Source: Bacteroidota bacterium
GTDB lineage: Bacteria; Bacteroidota; Bacteroidia; Cytophagales; Cyclobacteriaceae
Reading direction: 5' to 3'
NCBI GenBank assembly: GCA_018267285.1
Contig: JAFDYU010000011.1
Span: 17,558-81,557 of the forward strand
Length of the DNA stretch: 64,000 nucleotides
The stretch's first letter is position 1. The number at the start of each line of letters is the position of its first letter. This document shows, piece after piece, positions 44,860-55,957 of this stretch. The notes under the pieces are model-generated. The model saw only the letters and a list, made by a program, of their open reading frames with translations, ran no database searches and was not told the DNA's origin. Position numbers and translations under genes: made by a program.

Positions 44860-46470
44860 TTAAACCAAAAGACGGGCTCTGTTTATTTCTTTCTCCATCT
44901 CCTTGCTCTGATCGTTGGTTTGCTGCGAAGTCCAGTTAAAGTGTGTAGCCATTTTTTCAATGCATCGATTCATAATTCGCTCCAGTCGGGGTCTATCAAA
45001 ATACAACCTGCCGGTTCTTCGTACAAAAAAGTCGGTCGCCCTCAAAACCATTTCGTGCCGAAGGCAAAATTCCAATTCACTTTCGGCCAAGTTTATTTCG
45101 ACATCTTCATTTGCATGTATACCAGAAAGTATTTCATCGGTTTGCATTCCATAATTCGCAATCAAATAATCAGCATAATCTTGTAATTGAAGCGACTTCA
45201 ATTTTTCTACAACAGACTCTTTGTATTTTTTAAGTTCATCCGTGTTTTTAAAAAATGGATCGGTTAGGTGTATGGATCCCGTTAGGCAGGATTGCAGCCT
45301 CCTTTCATCAAAATAATTTTTTACAACCAAGTCAACCGTACGCTCGGCCATTTTTCGATACCCGGTAAGTTTACCTCCCGCAATGGAAATCAATCCGGAA
45401 GGCGATTCAAAAATTTCATCTTTACGCGATAGCTCCGATGCCGTTTTGCCTTCTTCATTAATCAACGGCCGCAAGCCGGCCCAACTCGATTCGATGTCTT
45501 TCACTTCAAGATTAACACAAAAGGCAGAGTTTACGGCTCCTATCAAATACGTTGCGTCCGAAGGTTGTGCACTTACTTCCTCAATATTCTCTGAATAATC
45601 GGTGTCTGTAGTCCCCACATAAGTAACCCGCTGACGTGGAATTGCAAAAATCATGCGGCCATCGCCCACATCAAAATAAACAGCTTGTTTCACCGGAAAT
45701 TTTTCATGAGGCAACACAATATGAACCCCTTTTGTTAGGTGAAGGTGCTTGCCTTTTTTTGAATTATCTTTTTCGCGCAATACATCAACCCAAGGGCCTG
45801 CGGCATTAACTACCGACTTAGCCGCGATTGAAAAAATTTGATCTGCAATTTTATCGTATGCCTTTACTCCTGAAACTAACCCGTCCTCGTAAATAAATTC
45901 TTTGGCTTCGCAATAATTTGCAACCAACGCCCCGCGTGCGCTTGCCGTCTTCACTACTTCAATGGTGAGCCGAGCGTCATCGGTGCGGTATTCGGCATAG
46001 ATCGCACCGCCCTTAATATCTTCTTTTTTCAGAAGAGGTTCGTGATTTAGTGTTTGCTTTCGCGAAAGCATTTTACGCTTGTCTTCGGGTTTCACACCCG
46101 CCAGCCAGTCGTACAACTTCAAACCGAGCGAAGTAAGCGTACTTCCAAGCCCTCTCGATTCGTACAACGGCAGGAGCATTTTCTCCGGAATAACGAGGTG
46201 CCGAGCTAAGTTGTGGATAACAGCCCGTTCGCTCCCTACTTCCTTAACCAAAGCAAACTCGAGTTGCTTGAGGTAGCGCAGCCCGCCATGAATCAATTTG
46301 GTGGAACGACTGCTGGTGCCGTAGGCAAAATCATTCTGCTCGATCAATGCAGTTTTTAGTCCACGTGCGGTGGCATCGAGCGCTATGCCCGCACCTGTAA
46401 TGCCTCCACCTACAACCAACAGATCGAATGGTTCTGATTTAAGTTTTGATATCGATTCGCTTCTGTTCAA
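44860..46470 (-). CDS. glpD: Glycerol-3-phosphate dehydrogenase (FAD-dependent)
   Basis: A 536-residue flavoprotein oxidising sn-glycerol 3-phosphate to dihydroxyacetone phosphate at the membrane and passing electrons to quinone. The FAD-binding GGGITGAGIALDATARG is at residues about 21-37, and GTSSRSTKLIHGGLRYL is a GlpD hallmark. TTDTDYSENIEEVSAQP and ISIAGGKLTGYRKMAE complete the family pattern. Length is normal. It is last in a minus-strand glpF-glpK-glpD cluster, 56 bases after glpK. Confidence 0.95.
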   Translation of the reverse strand: MNRSESISKLKSEPFDLLVVGGGITGAGIALDATARGLKTALIEQNDFAYGTSSRSTKLIHGGLRYLKQLEFALVKEVGSERAVIHNLARHLVIPEKMLLPLYESRGLGSTLTSLGLKLYDWLAGVKPEDKRKMLSRKQTLNHEPLLKKEDIKGGAIYAEYRTDDARLTIEVVKTASARGALVANYCEAKEFIYEDGLVSGVKAYDKIADQIFSIAAKSVVNAAGPWVDVLREKDNSKKGKHLHLTKGVHIVLPHEKFPVKQAVYFDVGDGRMIFAIPRQRVTYVGTTDTDYSENIEEVSAQPSDATYLIGAVNSAFCVNLEVKDIESSWAGLRPLINEEGKTASELSRKDEIFESPSGLISIAGGKLTGYRKMAERTVDLVVKNYFDERRLQSCLTGSIHLTDPFFKNTDELKKYKESVVEKLKSLQLQDYADYLIANYGMQTDEILSGIHANEDVEINLAESELEFCLRHEMVLRATDFFVRRTGRLYFDRPRLERIMNRCIEKMATHFNWTSQQTNDQSKEMEKEINRARLLV

Positions 46471-46526
46471 AAGAATATAGAATTAGTATTTAGAATTTGA
46501 ACATTGGCCAAATTGATAATTGACCA

Positions 46527-48023
<1,497 letters not shown>

Positions 48024-48032
48024 TTACTTCAA

Positions 48033-48740
48033 TTATAGAAAGACGGAGTTGTATAAGAGTGCGCCTATTGTGCCCCCAATCATTGGCCCAAGTACCGGAA
48101 CCCATGCGTAACTCCAATCTGAATTTCCTTTTCCGTAGATCGGCAAAAGAAAGTGGGCAATGCGCGGGCCAAGATCGCGAGCCGGGTTTATGGCAAAACC
48201 TGTAGTTCCTCCTAAGCTCAGGCCTATCGAAACAATCAACAATCCGATAATGAGCGGGTTTAGCCCTTGCGTGAATTCGTTAGCGCCAATAAATAAGATG
48301 GCGAGAACTAAAACTGCCGTAGCTATTACTTCGCTTACCAAATTCATAAACAAGTTTCGGATCGCAGGCCCGGTACTAAATACAGCGAGTTTGGTGGGCG
48401 CATCGGGGGTCTGATGCCAGTGCGGCAAATAATGAAGCCATACCAGCACCGCACCTGTAAAGGCCCCTAAAAATTGTGCAGCCATATAACTGATAACCTG
48501 ATCGGGTGGAAAATTTCCGATTACGGTCAGCGCCAGTGTGATGGCCGGGTTAAGGTGCGCCCCACTCACATTACCCACCGCGTAAATTGCCAACGTAACA
48601 GCCAGCCCCCAGCCTACTACAATGGTGAACCATCCCGAATTTTCTGCTTTCGATTTCTTTAAAAGAACACCTGCAACAACACCATTGCCCAACAAAACAA
48701 GGAGAAGTGTTCCAAAAAATTCAGCGATATAGGGAGACAT
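48033..48740 (-). CDS. glpF: Glycerol uptake facilitator (aquaglyceroporin)
   Basis: A 235-residue MIP-family channel with six membrane helices and the two NPA half-helix motifs, SGAHLNPAITL and FAINPARDLGPR. The Asp after the second NPA motif (NPARD) marks glycerol-conducting GlpF rather than water-only aquaporins. It is first in the glpF-glpK-glpD cluster, so uptake, phosphorylation and oxidation of glycerol are encoded in order. Confidence 0.95.
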   Translation of the reverse strand: MSPYIAEFFGTLLLVLLGNGVVAGVLLKKSKAENSGWFTIVVGWGLAVTLAIYAVGNVSGAHLNPAITLALTVIGNFPPDQVISYMAAQFLGAFTGAVLVWLHYLPHWHQTPDAPTKLAVFSTGPAIRNLFMNLVSEVIATAVLVLAILFIGANEFTQGLNPLIIGLLIVSIGLSLGGTTGFAINPARDLGPRIAHFLLPIYGKGNSDWSYAWVPVLGPMIGGTIGALLYNSVFL

Positions 48741-48851
48741 GGATTCGGATAGTTTAATTTAAAAACCTTATTGAAACGGATTCAAACGGTTGTTTTGTAA
48801 AACTATAACAAATTTGGTTTATGGTTGAATTACTCGCAGAAAACTGTACCT

Positions 48852-48881
48852 TTTGCATAATCCGTTATTTGCTTAACTTTG
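48852..48881 (+). promoter_or_regulatory. Promoter of the lpxC-fabZ operon
   Basis: TTTG (48852-48855), 18 bases, then TAACTTTG (48874-48881) matches the Bacteroidota consensus fully. The start codon is 17 bases downstream of the -7 box, so the leader is very short. Confidence 0.65.
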
Positions 48882-48897
48882 CGCTCTTTTCAAAACA

Positions 48898-50295
48898 ATG
48901 CTTAATCACAAGCAGCAAACGATACAAAAGTCGGTAACTATCTCGGGCGTGGGGCTTCACACCGGGGTACAAACCACCATGACTTTCTTGCCGGCCAAGC
49001 CTAACCATGGCATTAAGTTTCAACGGGTTGATTTGCCGGGCTCACCCATTATAGATGCCGACTGCGACCGCGTGGTGGATGTTTCGCGCGGAACAACCAT
49101 TGAGCAAAGCGGTGCACGGGTCAGCACGATCGAGCATACCCTCGCTGCTCTTGTGGGCCTGGAGATCGACAATGTACTGATTCAGTTAGATGGCCCCGAG
49201 GCGCCCATCATGGATGGGAGCTCCATAGAGTTTGTCAATGCCCTGAAAGAAACCGGCACAGAAGAGCAAAATGCGTTACGCGATTTCTTTGAAGTTCAGG
49301 ATTCAATCTTTTACCGTGAGGCCTCTCGCAACGTAGAAATTGCAGCCCTGCCGTTAGACGATTACCGCGTTACCGTGATGGTGGACTACAACTCACCCGT
49401 ACTGGGCAGCCAGCATGCTTCCATCACCAGCATACAACAATTTGAAAAAGAAATTGCATCGTGCCGCACGTTCTGCTTTTTGCATGAGCTTGAAATGCTC
49501 TATAAAAATAATCTCATCCGTGGGGGCGATTTAAACAATGCCATTGTTATTGTAGATCGTGTGGTTGAACCTCACGAGTTAGACAATATTGCCCAAATGC
49601 TCAACAAGCCTAAAGTTGAAGTAAAAAAAGAGGGCATCTTAAACAACATCGAGCTGCGCTACAACAATGAACCCGCGCGCCACAAACTTCTTGACATCAT
49701 CGGTGATCTTGCCCTTGCAGGCAGACCACTGAAAGCGCAGATTCTTGCCGCACGGCCGGGCCATGCTGCCAACGTTGCGTTTGCTAAAAAACTGAAAAAA
49801 TCTATGGCCGAGGCCGACAAGAAGGGAGTACCCAAGTACAACCCGACTTTGCCCCCGGTGATGGACATTAATAAAATAACGGCCACACTCCCCCACCGTT
49901 ATCCTTTTTTGCTCATCGACAAAATTATCTACCTCGACAAAGAGCGTGTGATTGGCGTGAAGAACGTAACGGTGAACGAAAATTATTTTCAAGGCCACTT
50001 CCCGCTCAACCCGGTATACCCCGGAGTTCTTCAGGTAGAATCCATGGCACAGATTGGAGGTATTTTGGTATTAAACACCGTTCCCGACCCTGAAAATTAC
50101 TGGACTTATTTTCTGGGCATTGATGAATTCCGTTTCCGTAAGATGGTGCTGCCGGGCGATACGTTGGTGATCCAGTGCGACCTCCTCGCCCCAATCCGCA
50201 GAGGCATTGCAAAAATGACCGGCCGCGGATACGTTGGAAACACTTTAGTCTGCGAAGGCACCATGACCGCCAGTATTGTGAGAAAAGATTTATGA
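48898..50295 (+). CDS. lpxC-fabZ: LpxC-FabZ bifunctional enzyme
   Basis: A 465-residue fusion, normal for Bacteroidota. Residues about 1-305 are UDP-3-O-acyl-N-acetylglucosamine deacetylase, the committed step of lipid A synthesis. It has zinc ligands in STIEHTLAAL (H80) and RHKLLDIIGDL, and the catalytic His in RPGHAANVAF. Residues about 320-465 are 3-hydroxyacyl-ACP dehydratase (LPHRYPFLLIDKI, GHFPLNPVYPGVLQVESMAQ). Fusing the two links lipid A and fatty acid synthesis, which compete for hydroxyacyl-ACP. It overlaps lpxA by four bases. Confidence 0.97.
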   Translation: MLNHKQQTIQKSVTISGVGLHTGVQTTMTFLPAKPNHGIKFQRVDLPGSPIIDADCDRVVDVSRGTTIEQSGARVSTIEHTLAALVGLEIDNVLIQLDGPEAPIMDGSSIEFVNALKETGTEEQNALRDFFEVQDSIFYREASRNVEIAALPLDDYRVTVMVDYNSPVLGSQHASITSIQQFEKEIASCRTFCFLHELEMLYKNNLIRGGDLNNAIVIVDRVVEPHELDNIAQMLNKPKVEVKKEGILNNIELRYNNEPARHKLLDIIGDLALAGRPLKAQILAARPGHAANVAFAKKLKKSMAEADKKGVPKYNPTLPPVMDINKITATLPHRYPFLLIDKIIYLDKERVIGVKNVTVNENYFQGHFPLNPVYPGVLQVESMAQIGGILVLNTVPDPENYWTYFLGIDEFRFRKMVLPGDTLVIQCDLLAPIRRGIAKMTGRGYVGNTLVCEGTMTASIVRKDL

Positions 50296-51089
50296 GCCAA
50301 TTTCCCCTAGCTAATGTACACCCCGATGCGAAAATCGGAAACAATGTAACCATTGAACCTTTTGCTACCGTTCGGGCTGACGTAGTGATCGGTGATGGCA
50401 GTTGGATCGGAGCCAATGCCGTTCTTTGGGAAGGAACACGCCTTGGTAAAAATGTTAGAATCTACCCCGGTGCTTCCATCTCGTCTGTTCCTCAAGATTT
50501 AAAATTTGCAGGTGAAAAAACAGAAACCTTTATTGGCGACAACACCTCCATCCGCGAGTTTGTTACCATCAGCCGGGGAACAACCGATAAATTAAAAACG
50601 GTTATTGGCAAGAACTGTCTCTTGATGGCGTACGTACACGTTGCCCACGACTGCACCATTGGCAACAACTGTGTGCTCGTCAATTCCGTTCAAGTTGCCG
50701 GCCACGTAACCATTGACGATTGGGCTATCATTGGCGGAGCCAGTGCGGTGCATCAGTTTGTAAAAGTGGGCACTCACGTAATGGTTTCAGGAGGCTCCCT
50801 GGTGCGCAAGGATGTTCCCCCGTTTACCAAGGCTGCCCGCGAACCCCTCACCTATTGCGGCATAAACACCATTGGCCTGCGCAGACGCGGATTCGACACC
50901 GAAAAAATTACCGAGATTCAGGAAATCTACCGCTACATTTTTTTAAAAGGATTGAACAACTCCAAAGCGTTGGATCGGGTGGAAAAAGAATTGCCCTCCA
51001 GCTCCGAGCGCGATCACATTGTTAATTTCATCAAAGCCTCTGAGCGGGGCATTATGAAAGGATTCTCATCGGGAAGTTCCATTGAATGA
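50292..51089 (+). CDS. lpxA: UDP-N-acetylglucosamine acyltransferase
   Basis: A 265-residue left-handed beta-helix enzyme that adds the first hydroxyacyl chain to UDP-GlcNAc. Hexapeptide repeats run from about residue 8 (VHPDAKIGNNVTIEPFATV) to 190. The catalytic His lies in LMAYVHVAHDCTIG, and the C-terminal helical part contains NTIGLRRRGFDTEKI. The ATG at 50292 overlaps the lpxC-fabZ stop (ATGA). The reaction product is the LpxC substrate, so operon and pathway agree. Confidence 0.96.
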   Translation: MSQFPLANVHPDAKIGNNVTIEPFATVRADVVIGDGSWIGANAVLWEGTRLGKNVRIYPGASISSVPQDLKFAGEKTETFIGDNTSIREFVTISRGTTDKLKTVIGKNCLLMAYVHVAHDCTIGNNCVLVNSVQVAGHVTIDDWAIIGGASAVHQFVKVGTHVMVSGGSLVRKDVPPFTKAAREPLTYCGINTIGLRRRGFDTEKITEIQEIYRYIFLKGLNNSKALDRVEKELPSSSERDHIVNFIKASERGIMKGFSSGSSIE

Positions 51090-51685
51090 AAGTTACCGCC
51101 CACAACCTAGGCAAACGCTTCAACCGCGAGTGGGTCTTCAGAAATTTTAATTACGAATTTGCCCCCGGCAAAACGTTTGCCATCACCGGATCTAACGGAT
51201 CGGGGAAATCTACACTCCTGCAAATTCTTTGGGGGCAGATGTTGCCGAGCGAGGGGCAAATCAATTATTCCGATCGCGATGCAGCAACCCTATATCATTC
51301 CGTGGGCATTGCAACTCCTTACATGGATTTGATTGACGAATTTACATTCGATGAAATGATTCGTTTTCATTTTAAATTTAAAAAGCCAAGAATACCCGTT
51401 GAATCTATAATTGAAAAAACAGAACTCATTTCATCCAGACATAAAGTTATCTCCACGTTTTCTTCGGGCATGAGGCAACGGCTTAAACTTACGCTGGCAC
51501 TTTATGCCGAAGTGGATTTGCTTTTTTTAGATGAACCTTGCACCAACCTCGACCGCCCCTCGATAGCGTGGTATCATCGAAACCTGGAAGCATTGCCCCC
51601 ATCGGTTACCGTTTTTATTGCCTCCAACCAGGAGCATGAATACCCGGCAAAATCTGAAATCCTTAACATTTTAAACTATAAGTAA
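51086..51685 (+). CDS. ABC transporter ATP-binding protein
   Basis: A short, 199-residue stand-alone ABC ATPase. It has Walker A (GSNGSGKSTLLQ), a signature (FSSGMRQRLKL) and Walker B (LLFLDEPCTNLD). The usual Q-loop glutamine region is weak (SVGIATPYMDLIDEFT, no clear Gln). The ATG overlaps the lpxA stop by four bases. No membrane subunit is adjacent, so the partner and substrate are unknown. Linkage to lipid A genes makes an envelope role plausible but unproven. Confidence 0.88.
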   Translation: MKVTAHNLGKRFNREWVFRNFNYEFAPGKTFAITGSNGSGKSTLLQILWGQMLPSEGQINYSDRDAATLYHSVGIATPYMDLIDEFTFDEMIRFHFKFKKPRIPVESIIEKTELISSRHKVISTFSSGMRQRLKLTLALYAEVDLLFLDEPCTNLDRPSIAWYHRNLEALPPSVTVFIASNQEHEYPAKSEILNILNYK

Positions 51686-51792
51686 GGTTACTTCATTGAT
51701 TTTCCACCGATTAAAATCGCAAAAACAAGTATGAAGCAGTTTTTTTTAGAATATCCATTTTTGTATGTTTAACCGATAAAATTGATCAAAAC

Positions 51793-52269
51793 ATGAAGGC
51801 ATTTCGCATTGCACTTGGCATGGCAACCCTTACCGCACTGTTCTTTTATTCGGGCTGCGGTAGTTCTAAACCGGCCGAAACCATTCAAGATAAAAATTTA
51901 GGCCTCATGTCTAAAATTTGGAAGGTATCAACCGTAAGCGATAACGGGGTTGATTCTACCGCTCACTGGACTAACTTTACCCTTCAAATTAAGGGAGACA
52001 AGACATCAACATCGTATTCATACATCTGCGATAAAAGACCCAAGGTCAGCGTTTGGCCAAGTCAAGGCACGTGGTCGTTTAATACGGCCTCACCTGGCAC
52101 GGCCATCATCCGAGATCCCGGTACCAACGATGAGCTAGCGGTTGGCTACACCATTGATGCCGCAGGTAAAAACCTTCAGCTTAGCTTTACCTTTAACAAC
52201 CCCAATGGCGGATACACGCGTGTTGAAAATGTGAGCGGGCAGTGGGTATTTAATTTGATACCTCAGTAA
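51793..52269 (+). CDS. Small lipoprotein, lipocalin-like
   Basis: A 158-residue lipoprotein with the lipobox ALFFYSGCGSS. The mature domain shows alternating beta strands with motifs seen in Bacteroidota lipocalin-like domains (IWKVSTVSDNG ... FTLQIKGDKTS ... GTWSFNTASPG ... LSFTFNNPNGG). No enzymatic motif is present. It lies between the lpx operon and the SRP RNA gene and is probably transcribed alone. Function unknown. Confidence 0.75.
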   Translation: MKAFRIALGMATLTALFFYSGCGSSKPAETIQDKNLGLMSKIWKVSTVSDNGVDSTAHWTNFTLQIKGDKTSTSYSYICDKRPKVSVWPSQGTWSFNTASPGTAIIRDPGTNDELAVGYTIDAAGKNLQLSFTFNNPNGGYTRVENVSGQWVFNLIPQ

Positions 52270-52288
52270 TTTAGGAGACAATAATTAT

Positions 52289-52296
52289 TAATTTTG
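52289..52296 (+). promoter_or_regulatory. -7 element of the SRP RNA gene
   Basis: TAATTTTG matches TAnnTTTG and ends four bases before the first paired base of the RNA. The -33 region is not obvious. Confidence 0.55.
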
Positions 52297-52300
52297 CAGC

Positions 52301-52392
52301 GGCAAACTGGCACGACCAGCTCCTGCTAAACTCCCCCAGGGCCGGAAGGCAGCAAGGGTAGGCGGTTGTAGCGGTGCGATGTTCGGTTTGCC
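52301..52392 (+). ncRNA. ffs: Signal recognition particle RNA (small bacterial type, 4.5S-like)
   Basis: The universally conserved SRP Alu-less hairpin is visible: CCAGGGCCGGAAGGCAGCAA contains the symmetric loop and GGAA tetraloop that bind the Ffh M domain. The ends GGCAAACTG (52301-52309) and CGGTTTGCC (52384-52392) pair over nine bases and set the boundaries, about 92 bases. A run of eight T's follows immediately and would act as terminator. With Ffh it targets nascent membrane proteins. Confidence 0.93.
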
Positions 52393-52438
52393 ATTTTTTT
52401 TATCTGATACCCTGATTTACGAAGTGTTAGATAACCCT

Positions 52439-53371
52439 TTACTTATCAAACTTTTTCCCCAACCCCTTTACTGCCGAAACATTAAAAAAGCCAACCACTT
52501 TGCTTCCACCGGGGTTTGTATTGAATACATTGGTCGAGACGTTATTGATTGGCTTTGCAAACAGTTGCCCAAAACCTCCAGGCCGATCTGTTTCTTCAAC
52601 AATCTGCTGTAAATGTTGAAACGCAGCCAGACTAATAGAATGGATCTCTACATAAACCGAGTCGCCCGAAACATAAGGCGGAAGGTTTTGATTTGAGTTG
52701 TTGGGGTCTTTATCTACCGGGTTTATCCATTCGCGGATGGGCGGAACAAATGTAACATCGTCTACATCGGCACCGGACGAAGTGCTGGCATCGTAGGCTA
52801 CGTTTATTTCTGAGGGCTTATTGAGAAATACTCCGTTTTTGTAGGCTTTAATCCAATAGGTATCGCCAGTTCCTTTCGGGTCGTTTGCCCAAAAATCTGC
52901 GATGTACGTATTTTCCGGATACACAAATGTTGGGATAATGCTGAATGTTATGCTGTCTATTGAGGTAGTGCGTTTCATCTCCGCAGACGATGTAAATATT
53001 TCTCCGTTTACGGTTACCGTCAAGCTATACTTACGGCCAACGGCACCGAAAGATTTCCCCGAAGCGGGTGTCCATTGATACGTACCCGAGTTTGTACCGT
53101 CTTCCACAAAAGTGAAAACAGAATCAAAATCATCCATCACCGTTACCGATGCTCCGCTCACTCCGGTTGGTGTTGAAGCATCAAAGTAAGGTTGGGTTAC
53201 GGTTAATTGTATAGATTGCTTTTCGGGTTTATTGTTGAGCCACGCATTCACCACCAGTATAGGCTGTGCATTTTCTAAATTTGGGTAGATTGTTTTTTCG
53301 CATGAAAAAAATAAAAAGCCAAGTACTGTTAAAGAAATAAAAGAAGTCTGAATATTTTTTTTCATCGTCAT
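52439..53371 (-). CDS. DUF4249 lipoprotein
   Basis: A 310-residue lipoprotein (GFLFFSCEKTIYPNL) of the DUF4249 group. It has an N-terminal beta domain (QPILVVNAWLNNKPEKQSI), an Ig-like strand pattern, and a C-terminal GDSVYVEIHSISLAAFQHLQQ helix typical of these proteins. Members are nearly always found just after a TonB-dependent receptor, as here: its ATG overlaps the receptor's stop by one base. This fits a surface partner for the receptor, analogous to SusD but unrelated in sequence. Ligand unknown. Confidence 0.88.
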   Translation of the reverse strand: MTMKKNIQTSFISLTVLGFLFFSCEKTIYPNLENAQPILVVNAWLNNKPEKQSIQLTVTQPYFDASTPTGVSGASVTVMDDFDSVFTFVEDGTNSGTYQWTPASGKSFGAVGRKYSLTVTVNGEIFTSSAEMKRTTSIDSITFSIIPTFVYPENTYIADFWANDPKGTGDTYWIKAYKNGVFLNKPSEINVAYDASTSSGADVDDVTFVPPIREWINPVDKDPNNSNQNLPPYVSGDSVYVEIHSISLAAFQHLQQIVEETDRPGGFGQLFAKPINNVSTNVFNTNPGGSKVVGFFNVSAVKGLGKKFDK

Positions 53372-55758
53372 TAAAAATTGAAGTTGTACGAAACCGAAGG
53401 AACCAAAGACCCAATAATTGAAACCTGCTTGGCCTGAGTCTGTGCCTGCTGTCCGGGTGGCACACGCTGATCTCCTTGCGAAAAATAAATAGAGAAAGGA
53501 TTTTGCCTGGCGTACACATTGTAAATTGAAAAAATCCAGTAGTCGTGGTTCTTCCTAACTATTTTTGAAGTACTGGGTTTCCCTTCAAGCCTCACCGAAA
53601 TATCCAGACGGTGGTAAGACGGCAAACGTACATTGCCTCTCGAATCGTTGGCGTTGTAGGGCACTACGTAGCCGCCATCGGTATATCTCGAAGTGGGGAA
53701 CGTGGCCGGTGTACCCGACATGAACACAAAATTAGCAGAGCAAGACCACCTTTTGTTGATCTCATAAAAAGCTGCCACCTTCAGGTTATGCCGTTGGTCG
53801 TAACGCGTGGGATACCAATTGTTATTGTTAATGCCATTTACTTGCAGCTCGGTCTTTGCCAATGTATAACTAATCCATCCGTTCAGCCTACCGGTTTTTT
53901 TATGTAAGTAAAATTCTAATCCGTAGGCACGGCCTTTGCCGCTGAGCAAATCTCCTTCAAGAAATTTATTCACCAACAGGTCGGCCCCATTGATGTAATC
54001 AATTTGATTTTGTGTAGCTCGCCAATACGATTCTACCGAGGCTTCCCATTCGTGTTCTTTGCCTAAAGTACGAAAATAGCCGAGTGTATACTGGTCACCA
54101 ATCTCGGGCAAAATATTTTGCGAAGTGGGCGTCCAAATATCTAATGGGTTAGAGGCGGTAGTGTTGGAAATTAAATGCAGGTATTGCACCATACGGTTGT
54201 AACTTGCCTTGATGGAACTGACTTCGGAGAGTTGAACTTTGGCCGAAAACCTGGGCTGCCAACTGCCGAACGGTGTTGAGGCCTGTCCGCTTTTATGAGC
54301 TGTAAATGATTTTACGGTTCTGCGAATGCCAGGCACGGTATCGTTGTAGTGGTAAACGGTGTCTGGCCCAAACGACCTGAACTGAGAAAAACGAATTCCA
54401 TAATCCAAAGAAACTACCGAGCTCAGCCGCTGGATATTGTTTACGTAGAGCGATGTTTCCAAATTATATTTTTTAGCCAGACTCACATCACGCTGAATAC
54501 CGTTGGTTGTTCCTATTGTGTTAGCCGGGATGAAATAATAATAGATACCTTCGCCACCAAATGAAAGTTCGTTGTTGCTGTTGATGAAATACGTGAGGTT
54601 GGGCTTTAGAATATAATTATGGATGGCAGAATTCCATTTAAATTTATTTGCATCATCGTTTCCAAATTCAAGTTTGTACGAATACTCACTGTAAACTCCG
54701 GTTATGTTGGAAAATAGTTTTTGATTAAACAGGTGATTCCACCGCATGGTAGCAGTCTGGTTTCCCCAGCTGAAGCCCTGGTCTTTACTGAACAGAAAAT
54801 TGTCTCTGCCAAAATATCCGGAAAGATAAATGCGATCGCGGGTACTGAAATTGTAATTTGCTTTGGCTGTGAGGTCGTAAAAATTTAATGCACCTCCGTC
54901 TTTTAAAGCTTTAACAAACGGCCGTGCAAGAATGTCGATGTACGATCGCCTTGCCGCCACAATAAACGAGCCTTTGTTTTTTAAAATTGGGCCTTCGAAT
55001 GCAAGCCTGCTAAATATGGTGCCAATGCCACCCGTGGTTTCAAATTTTTTGTTGTTGCCCTCCTTCATACGCACATCAAGGATGGACGAAAGCCTTCCTC
55101 CGTATTGTGCAGGTATTGCTCCTTTGTGGAGTTTTACATCGAGCACCGCATCGGGGTTGAACACCGAAAAAAAGCCAAGCATGTGCGATGAATTATAGAC
55201 CGGAGCTTCGTCTAATAAAATCAGGTTTTGCCCAACATTACCTCCGCGCGAATTGTAGCCCGAGGCACCCTCGCCCACCGTGCTGATACCGGGCAGCGAT
55301 TGGATTGCCCGGATGATATCTACTTCACCCAAAAAAGCGGGTATTTTCTTTATCGTTTTGATATCGAGTTCGGCCACGCTCATCTCTGTGTTTTGCACTT
55401 TGGTGAGTGGGTCTTTTTCGCTGCTGACGATCACCTCCTTCAATTCCCTGGTGCTTTCTTTCAATTCAATATCGATGCGCTGATCGCCTGCAAGCGAAAC
55501 TGTCCGTTCAATTTTTTCATAGCCTATAAAACTGTACAAGATGGTGTATGAACCCGATGGGATGGTGATGGAATAAAAACCGTACACATTGGCTGTTGCG
55601 CCCGCGTTCAGCTCTTTGATGAGCACCGTGGCCCCAATCAACACTTCGCCATCTTTGGCGTCTTTAATATAGCCGCTTAGCGTATGTTTGCTTTGAGCCG
55701 ATGCAGCAAAAGAAAGAAAAACGGATGCTATGCAAGCAACAAGTAGAGGTCGGGTCAT
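53371..55758 (-). CDS. TonB-dependent receptor with carboxypeptidase-like N-terminal domain
   Basis: A 795-residue outer-membrane receptor with a signal peptide (VFLSFAASAQ). A CarboxypepD_reg-like domain (LSGYIKDAKDGEVLIGATV) is followed by a plug (NTEMSVAELDIKTIKKIPAF, GGRLSSILDVRMKEG) and a beta-barrel ending in SVSYNFNF. It lacks the SusC signature and is shorter, so it belongs to the non-SusC receptors that pair with DUF4249 lipoproteins. Substrate unknown. Confidence 0.9.
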   Translation of the reverse strand: MTRPLLVACIASVFLSFAASAQSKHTLSGYIKDAKDGEVLIGATVLIKELNAGATANVYGFYSITIPSGSYTILYSFIGYEKIERTVSLAGDQRIDIELKESTRELKEVIVSSEKDPLTKVQNTEMSVAELDIKTIKKIPAFLGEVDIIRAIQSLPGISTVGEGASGYNSRGGNVGQNLILLDEAPVYNSSHMLGFFSVFNPDAVLDVKLHKGAIPAQYGGRLSSILDVRMKEGNNKKFETTGGIGTIFSRLAFEGPILKNKGSFIVAARRSYIDILARPFVKALKDGGALNFYDLTAKANYNFSTRDRIYLSGYFGRDNFLFSKDQGFSWGNQTATMRWNHLFNQKLFSNITGVYSEYSYKLEFGNDDANKFKWNSAIHNYILKPNLTYFINSNNELSFGGEGIYYYFIPANTIGTTNGIQRDVSLAKKYNLETSLYVNNIQRLSSVVSLDYGIRFSQFRSFGPDTVYHYNDTVPGIRRTVKSFTAHKSGQASTPFGSWQPRFSAKVQLSEVSSIKASYNRMVQYLHLISNTTASNPLDIWTPTSQNILPEIGDQYTLGYFRTLGKEHEWEASVESYWRATQNQIDYINGADLLVNKFLEGDLLSGKGRAYGLEFYLHKKTGRLNGWISYTLAKTELQVNGINNNNWYPTRYDQRHNLKVAAFYEINKRWSCSANFVFMSGTPATFPTSRYTDGGYVVPYNANDSRGNVRLPSYHRLDISVRLEGKPSTSKIVRKNHDYWIFSIYNVYARQNPFSIYFSQGDQRVPPGQQAQTQAKQVSIIGSLVPSVSYNFNF

Positions 55759-55933
55759 AGTTTAGTAAGAAAACAAAAAATCAAAACGAAGAAAGGATAC
55801 AAATGTTACATTAATCGATCATTCTTATCAGATGTGCTCAATCAACAAACACAACCGATGATTTACCTCACAACAGAAAGTCGTAAGCCATACAAAACAA
55901 TACTAACGATGCCCTCACATCAGCCAAAATCTT

Positions 55934-55941
55934 TAGCTTTG
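55934..55941 (+). promoter_or_regulatory. -7 element of the transaldolase gene
   Basis: TAGCTTTG matches TAnnTTTG, 17 bases before the start codon; no clear -33 element. Confidence 0.45.
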
Positions 55942-55957
55942 CACTAAAACCACTACT

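Noticed and set aside
44830-45186. A plus-strand open frame after PUL 2
   Set aside because: It is antisense to glpD and has no signal, domain or start context of its own.
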